From DASWJZ01 sp963761005 (lineage in GTDB: Bacteria; Pseudomonadota; Alphaproteobacteria; Rhizobiales; Afifellaceae): a stretch of DNA of 64,000 bases. The DNA lies in assembly GCA_963761005.1 (NCBI GenBank), contig CAVXFK010000015.1, forward strand, positions 62,001 to 126,000. Reading direction: 5' to 3'. How positions within the stretch are numbered: the first letter of the stretch is position 1; each line of letters begins with the position of its first letter. Positions 59,682-64,000 of the stretch are shown here, one piece after another. The notes beneath the pieces are model-generated. The model did no database searches. It was not told where the DNA came from and was given only the letters and a program-made list of their open reading frames with translations. A program made the translations under genes and the position numbers.

Positions 59682-60923
59682 ATGTTCGAGCTTGCCGACC
59701 CCGATCTCCTGACGCTGATCGGAAGCGCCTCCGGGGTGCGGAGCGCCGTTGCCTGGCACGGCGCCATTGCCAGGCCGAAAAGCGCGCTCGGCGCCGGCAT
59801 CGCCGTCGCGACTGATAGAAAGGCATTCGCCGCACTTGGCCGCGAATGGCGGCAGCTCGACGGGACCGCGACCAACCCCTCGCTCTTCCAGTCCTTCGCG
59901 TGGTGCAGCACGGTCTTCGATCACCATGAGCGGACCGGGCCGCACTTCGAGCCGCTCGTCGTCTCGCTTCGCGAGCGTGGGAAGCTGGTCGGCCTCCTGC
60001 CGCTGCAGCTGAAGCGTCTCGGGCCGGTACGCTTCGCGACCGGCTTCGGCGAGCCCTATCAGCAATATACCGACGTACTGCTCACGCCCGACGCGCCGAC
60101 CGACGCCGCCGCGCGCCTGCTTGAAGCTGCCTGCCGGCTGCCGAATTGCGACGGCCTGCATCTTCTGAAAGTGCGCGACGACAGCGCGCTCGCGCCGCTC
60201 CTTGCCGCGCGGAATGCCATCCGCGGCAACGAGGACGCCGCGCCCTTCGTCGATCTCGCGCCCTTCCCCGACTTCAAGGCCTACCACGCGACCGTCAACG
60301 CCAAGACGCGCAAGAATATGCGCAATGCACGCAACCGGCTCTCCCGCGGCGGCACGCTTTCGCATCGCGTATTGAGCGAGCCGACCGAGATTGCGGCGCT
60401 CGTTGAGCGCGCACATTCGGGCCGCGAGCGCTGGCTCGAAGCGCAGGGGCTGACCTCGCGCGCCTTCCGCGATCCGACCTTCGCCGACTTCACGCGCGCC
60501 ATCGCTGAGCCCGGGGACGAGATCGCGATATCGGTGATGGCGATGAGCCTGATGCTCGACGAGACGCCGATCGCGGATCAGTGGGGCTTTGTCTTCAACG
60601 GCCGCTATTACGCCTATGTCGCGACCTGGGCGCCGGAGTTCGAGGAGGCGAGCCCAGGCAAGCTGCATCTCGAAGAGGTGATCCGCACCTGCAAGGCACG
60701 CGGCTGCACGGTCGCCGATTTCCTGATGCCCGCGGCGCGCTACAAATTCACCTGGGCGAGCGAGGCGATGCCCGTCGCCGACTACGCGCTGCCGCTTTCG
60801 CTTTCCGGGCGCCTCGCGCTCTCCACATGGGCCGCACGCGTCCGGCCCTTCCTGAAGCGGACGGCGCTGAAGCTCCCGACCGGGCTCCGCAGCCGCGCCG
60901 CGCGCCTTCTGCTTCGGCGCTGA
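59682..60923 (+). CDS. GNAT family N-acetyltransferase (CelD/BcsL-like)
   Basis: The 413-residue protein has the double-GNAT layout of the CelD/FemAB-like acyltransferases (Acetyltransf_6). LFQSFAWCSTVFDHHERTGP is the N-terminal domain. Typical C-terminal parts are NAKTRKNMRNARNRLSRGG, then ADQWGFVFNGRYYAYVATW and SPGKLHLEEVIRTCKARGCT, which binds acyl-CoA. Such proteins attach acyl groups to sugars, polyamines or peptides, for example in polysaccharide modification. It follows the JmjC-like gene with a 9-bp gap and converges on the class III aminotransferase gene. Confidence 0.85.
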   Translation: MFELADPDLLTLIGSASGVRSAVAWHGAIARPKSALGAGIAVATDRKAFAALGREWRQLDGTATNPSLFQSFAWCSTVFDHHERTGPHFEPLVVSLRERGKLVGLLPLQLKRLGPVRFATGFGEPYQQYTDVLLTPDAPTDAAARLLEAACRLPNCDGLHLLKVRDDSALAPLLAARNAIRGNEDAAPFVDLAPFPDFKAYHATVNAKTRKNMRNARNRLSRGGTLSHRVLSEPTEIAALVERAHSGRERWLEAQGLTSRAFRDPTFADFTRAIAEPGDEIAISVMAMSLMLDETPIADQWGFVFNGRYYAYVATWAPEFEEASPGKLHLEEVIRTCKARGCTVADFLMPAARYKFTWASEAMPVADYALPLSLSGRLALSTWAARVRPFLKRTALKLPTGLRSRAARLLLRR

Positions 60924-60954
60924 AGCTCCGGCGGAAGAGTTACCGGCGCCTCTG

Positions 60955-62340
60955 TCAGCTCCGGGCGGCGCGGAACGCGTTGTCGACGAGGTTTCGGCCA
61001 AGCGACCAGACGGCGCCCGGCACGCGGTGGCTTGCCGCGATCGCGGCATCGAAGCCGCGCTCGATCCAGCCGCAATCCATATCCGTGATGATGAGCGGCG
61101 GCAGGAGCTTGATCGTGTGGCTCTCGTGCGCAGCGACCTGCGTCAGGATGTGGTGGTCCTTGAAGAGCGGGATCGTGATCAGCTGGCTGAAGAGGCCCTT
61201 GTTGGCCGTCTCGAGCGCAGTCCAAGAAGCGCGGAGCTTCAAGGAGCGCGGTGTCCCGAACTCGAGGCCGATCATCAGCCCCTTGCCGCGCACGCTGATC
61301 AGGAGCTCGTACTTGTCGAGCATCCGCATGAACGCGCGCATCAGCCGCTCGCCCTTCTCCGCGGCGTTCTCGACCAGGCGCTCCTCCTCCATCACCTCCA
61401 GGCTTGCGATCCCCGCCGCCATTGCGAGGTCGTTCTTGCCGAAGGTCGAGCCGTGCACGACAGCGCGGTCCATGCGGGTGAACACCTTCTCGAAGATCCC
61501 CTTGCGCGCCAGCACCGCCCCCACCGGCACGTGGCCTCCGGAAAGCGCCTTCGAAAGAAGCACCATGTCGGGCTCGACGCCCCAGTGCTCGACGGCAAGG
61601 AAGCGGCCGGTGCGCCCGAGCCCCGTCTGGATCTCGTCGGCGATGAAGAGCGCGCCATGCTTGCGGCAGAGGCGCGCCGCTTCCGGGAGATAGTCGTCTG
61701 AGGGCACGTTCACGCCCTTGCCCTGGATCGGCTCGACGACGAAGGCCGCGGGCTTAAGCTCGGTCAGCGCCTTCTCGAGCGCAGCAAGATCGTCGAACGG
61801 TACCGGCCTGCAGTCCGGCACGAGCGGCTCGAAGCCGCCGCGGAAGATCGGATCGCCGTTCAGCGACAGCGCGCCATAGGTCAGGCCGTGGAACGCGTGC
61901 TCGCAAAAGATGATGCCCGGCCGCTTGGTCGCGCCGCGCGCAAACTTGATCGCAGACTCGACCGTCTCCGCGCCCGAGTTGGTGAAGAAGACTTTATCGA
62001 GATAAGGCACCTTCGCTACGAGCCGCTCGGCGAGCACGCCCGCCAGAACCGAGACATCCATCTGCACCAGGTTTGGCAGCGTGCCATCCAGCACGCTGAC
62101 GAGCGCATCCCGCACTGCAGCATGGTTGCGGCCGAGCGCGAAGACCCCGAAGCCGCTCAGGAGGTCCAGATATTCGGCGCCGTTTCGATCGTAGAGATAC
62201 TGGCCGCGGCCGCTGACGAAACCGACATCGTAGCCAATGGTCCTGAGCACCCGGACCATCTGCTCATTCAAAAAGCCCTCATGCAGCGAGAAGCGCTCGG
62301 CTTCGCGCTCGGCAAAGAGGGCTGGGACATCCAGCGACAT
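60955..62340 (-). CDS. Class III PLP-dependent aminotransferase (aspartate aminotransferase family, HpnO-like)
   Basis: The ATG at 62340 gives 461 residues. The fold-type I markers are VFFTNSGAETVESAIKFARG, LFIADEIQTGLGRTGRF (Asp that binds the pyridine N) and LLSKALSGGHVPVGAVLAR, with the PLP Lys. Segments such as YLDLLSGFGVFALGRNHA and LPNLVQMDVSVLAGVLAERL resemble HpnO, the aminotransferase that makes aminobacteriohopanetriol. No other hopanoid genes are near, so this assignment is tentative. The C-terminus VPGAVWSLGRNL is also a family mark. It is convergent with the GNAT gene. Confidence 0.85.
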   Translation of the reverse strand: MSLDVPALFAEREAERFSLHEGFLNEQMVRVLRTIGYDVGFVSGRGQYLYDRNGAEYLDLLSGFGVFALGRNHAAVRDALVSVLDGTLPNLVQMDVSVLAGVLAERLVAKVPYLDKVFFTNSGAETVESAIKFARGATKRPGIIFCEHAFHGLTYGALSLNGDPIFRGGFEPLVPDCRPVPFDDLAALEKALTELKPAAFVVEPIQGKGVNVPSDDYLPEAARLCRKHGALFIADEIQTGLGRTGRFLAVEHWGVEPDMVLLSKALSGGHVPVGAVLARKGIFEKVFTRMDRAVVHGSTFGKNDLAMAAGIASLEVMEEERLVENAAEKGERLMRAFMRMLDKYELLISVRGKGLMIGLEFGTPRSLKLRASWTALETANKGLFSQLITIPLFKDHHILTQVAAHESHTIKLLPPLIITDMDCGWIERGFDAAIAASHRVPGAVWSLGRNLVDNAFRAARS

Positions 62341-62675
62341 GTCGGTTCCGTGACAGGAATCGGGCTGCCTGGCTAAGAATTCCCCCCGGCCAAGCGGCCC
62401 GATCGTTACATTTTTGGCCAAATTTACCTAGCCTAAGCACTGTGCATGAATTGCGGCTGAAAACAGGCGCGGCGCTTCGTCACTCTTGATCGACAACAGA
62501 ATTCCGGGCGGCTTGCGGCGGTGGCTTTGTTGACTCCCGCCCCTTGTTCCTTTAGCCGCTCAACCCGAAATTCCGTTCGGTTCCGTAACCAAGTCGCCGA
62601 CCGGGGCGTAGATTCCGGAGGTCACCATCCGCCAGCGATGTTCGCCCGCGGATGACGGCATGCTTTGAGGGTCAT
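62341..62675. other. Intergenic region with promoters of the aminotransferase and ffh
   Basis: This 335-bp gap separates the leftward aminotransferase from the rightward ffh gene. I see no gene in it. A possible rightward -35 element TTGACT is at 62530-62535, with TTTAGC 15 bases later as a weak -10. The leader before ffh would be about 110 nt. Right before the TTG start is GAGGG at 62667-62671. The remainder has no obvious repeat or RNA motif. Confidence 0.4.
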
Positions 62676-64000
62676 TTGTTCAAATCGCTGTCAGATCGCC
62701 TAAGCGGCATTTTCGACAAGATCACCGGCCGCGGTGCGCTGTCAGAAGCGGACGTCGGCGAGGCACTTCGCGAGGTCCGCCGCGCACTGATCGAGGCCGA
62801 CGTCGCGCTCGACGTAGTGAAGGACTTCGTCGAGCGCGTGCGCAAGGAGGCCATCGGCGCGACCGTCATCCGCTCGGTGAAGCCGGGCCAGATGGTCGTG
62901 AAGATCGTCCACGACGCGCTGGTCGAGATGCTCGGCAGCGAGGGCGTGGCGGTCGACCTGAACGCCCCTGCTCCGGTCGTGCTGATGATGGTCGGACTGC
63001 AGGGCTCCGGCAAGACGACAACGACCGCGAAGCTCGCGAAGCGCTTCTTCGAGCGGCAGAAGCTGAAGGTGCTGATGGCCTCGCTCGACACGCGACGGCC
63101 CGCGGCGCAGGAGCAGCTTCGCGTGCTCGGCGAGCAGGTAGCCGTGGCGACGCTTCCGGTCGTCGCCGGGCAGACGCCGGTCGACATCGCGAAGCGCTCG
63201 CTGAACGCCGCCCGCCTCGGCGGCTACGACGTCGTCATGCTCGACACGGCCGGCCGCACGCACATCGACGAGCCGTTGATGCTGGAGATGGCGGAGATCA
63301 AGGCGGCGACCGACCCGCACGAGATCCTGCTCGTCGCCAATTCCCTGACCGGCCAGGACGCCGTCAACGTCGCGCGCGCCTTCAACGACCGCGTCGGCGT
63401 CACCGGCATCGTCTTGACGCGCGTCGACGGCGATGGCCGCGGCGGCGCTGCGCTTTCGATGCGCGCCGTCACCGGTCGTCCGATCAAGCTGATCGGCGTC
63501 GGCGAGAAGATGGATGCGCTTGAGGACTTCCATCCCGGCCGCATCGCCGACCGCATCCTCGGCATGGGCGACATCGTCAGCCTCGTCGAGCGCGCCGCCG
63601 AACACATCGATGCGGAGAAGGCGCAGAAGGCGGCGCAAAAGCTCCGGAAGGGCGAGTTCGATCTAGAAGATCTCGCCGATCAGCTCAAGCAGATGCAGAA
63701 GATCGGCGGCATGTCCGGCATCCTCGGCATGATGCCGGGCGTCGGCAAGATGAAGAAGCAGATCGCCGCCGCCGGCCTCGACGACCGCATCGTGCCGCGC
63801 CAGCTCGCCATCATCTCCTCGATGACGAAGAAGGAGCGCGAGAAGCCGGCGCTGATGAACGCGAGCCGCAAGCGCCGCGTCGCGTCGGGCTCCGGCACCG
63901 ACGTTCAGGACGTGAACAAGCTTCTGAAGATGCACCGGCAGATGTCGGACATGATGAAGAAGCTCGGGCGGCAGAAGGGCGGCCTCGGTGCGCTCCTTGG
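62676..64000 (+). CDS. ffh: Signal recognition particle protein Ffh, 3' end cut by window
   Basis: Ffh binds 4.5S RNA and delivers nascent membrane proteins to FtsY. The frame starts at TTG 62676 (MFKSLSDRLSGIFDKITGRG) and is open to the window end, covering 441 codons. The N domain is followed by the G domain with VGLQGSGKTTTTAKLAKRFF, SLDTRRPAAQEQLRV, VVMLDTAGRTHIDEPL and TRVDGDGRGGAALSM (Arg in place of the usual Lys of TKxDG). The methionine-rich M domain begins near LEDLADQLKQMQKIGGMSG. The last part is beyond the window. Confidence 0.95.
   Translation, partial: MFKSLSDRLSGIFDKITGRGALSEADVGEALREVRRALIEADVALDVVKDFVERVRKEAIGATVIRSVKPGQMVVKIVHDALVEMLGSEGVAVDLNAPAPVVLMMVGLQGSGKTTTTAKLAKRFFERQKLKVLMASLDTRRPAAQEQLRVLGEQVAVATLPVVAGQTPVDIAKRSLNAARLGGYDVVMLDTAGRTHIDEPLMLEMAEIKAATDPHEILLVANSLTGQDAVNVARAFNDRVGVTGIVLTRVDGDGRGGAALSMRAVTGRPIKLIGVGEKMDALEDFHPGRIADRILGMGDIVSLVERAAEHIDAEKAQKAAQKLRKGEFDLEDLADQLKQMQKIGGMSGILGMMPGVGKMKKQIAAAGLDDRIVPRQLAIISSMTKKEREKPALMNASRKRRVASGSGTDVQDVNKLLKMHRQMSDMMKKLGRQKGGLGALL

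Noticed and set aside
59481..61049. 522-codon open frame on the - strand
   Set aside because: Antisense to the GNAT gene; no ribosome site and no recognisable motifs.
1..64000. CRISPR array or complete insertion sequence
   Set aside because: I saw no regularly spaced direct repeats and no transposase-like protein anywhere in the window.

Overview
The window is a high-GC chromosomal segment of an alphaproteobacterium, most likely a member of the Hyphomicrobiales (Rhizobiales). Signs of this are the DUF3126 protein, the bacterial transglutaminase-like cysteine proteinase, yidD beside thrS, hisI divergent from an IscU-like scaffold gene, a CtrA-type promoter box and a Mur/Fur-type operator. Genes are dense, on both strands, with many 1-8 bp overlaps. 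One tRNA gene (Leu, anticodon TAA) was found. I saw no CRISPR array, rRNA, prophage or complete insertion sequence.

Layout. 0-1.3 kb: a MaoC hydratase (cut by the window edge) and a CitE-like CoA-ester lyase. 1.3-8.9 kb: nitroreductase, an exported unknown, and a housekeeping block (thrS, yidD, IscU-like scaffold, hisI) interrupted by a tautomerase/SMP-30 pair, then CBS and rhomboid proteins. 9.2-16.9 kb: PAS, tandem PilZ, LapG-type cysteine proteinase, cysE, alpha/beta hydrolase, FAD monooxygenase and a triple PRC-barrel protein. 16.9-19.7 kb: ThuA, Gfo/Idh dehydrogenase, transglutaminase. 19.9-23.3 kb: an aromatic ring-cleavage operon with a VOC extradiol dioxygenase and GalB-, GalC- and GalD-like enzymes. 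23.6-24.7 kb: a trypsin-like protease.

24.8-32.2 kb is a [NiFe]-hydrogenase maturation and nickel cluster read leftward as hypF-hypC-hypD-hypE-hypA-hypB-nikR-hupE, with a good NikR operator in front of hupE but no hydrogenase structural genes in view. Divergent from it, 32.4-38.3 kb is a 2-aminoethylphosphonate operon: an FAD-dependent oxidase, phosphonoacetaldehyde hydrolase and a four-gene ABC importer, without a PhnW transaminase.

38.3-51.3 kb holds a permease remnant, a GNAT gene, tRNA-Leu, a TetR regulator divergent from a homocysteine S-methyltransferase, a MetE-like protein, gpt, map, radC, pdxY, a methyltransferase, mntH and pcp. 51.4-54.3 kb is an accessory block with a 795-residue beta-propeller protein; it is bracketed by the intact pcp gene and a pcp remnant. 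54.4-64 kb has a 2H phosphoesterase, asd, a PepSY-like protein, leuB, a cupin/JmjC-like protein, a CelD-like GNAT, a class III aminotransferase and the start of ffh.

A notable property of this sequence is repeated single-base insertions. Six genes (FAD monooxygenase, Gfo/Idh, hypB, hypF, the phosphonate FAD oxidase and a GNAT gene) read through as good full-length family members once one to three extra bases each are ignored. This looks more like sequence error than decay, but it cannot be settled from sequence alone.
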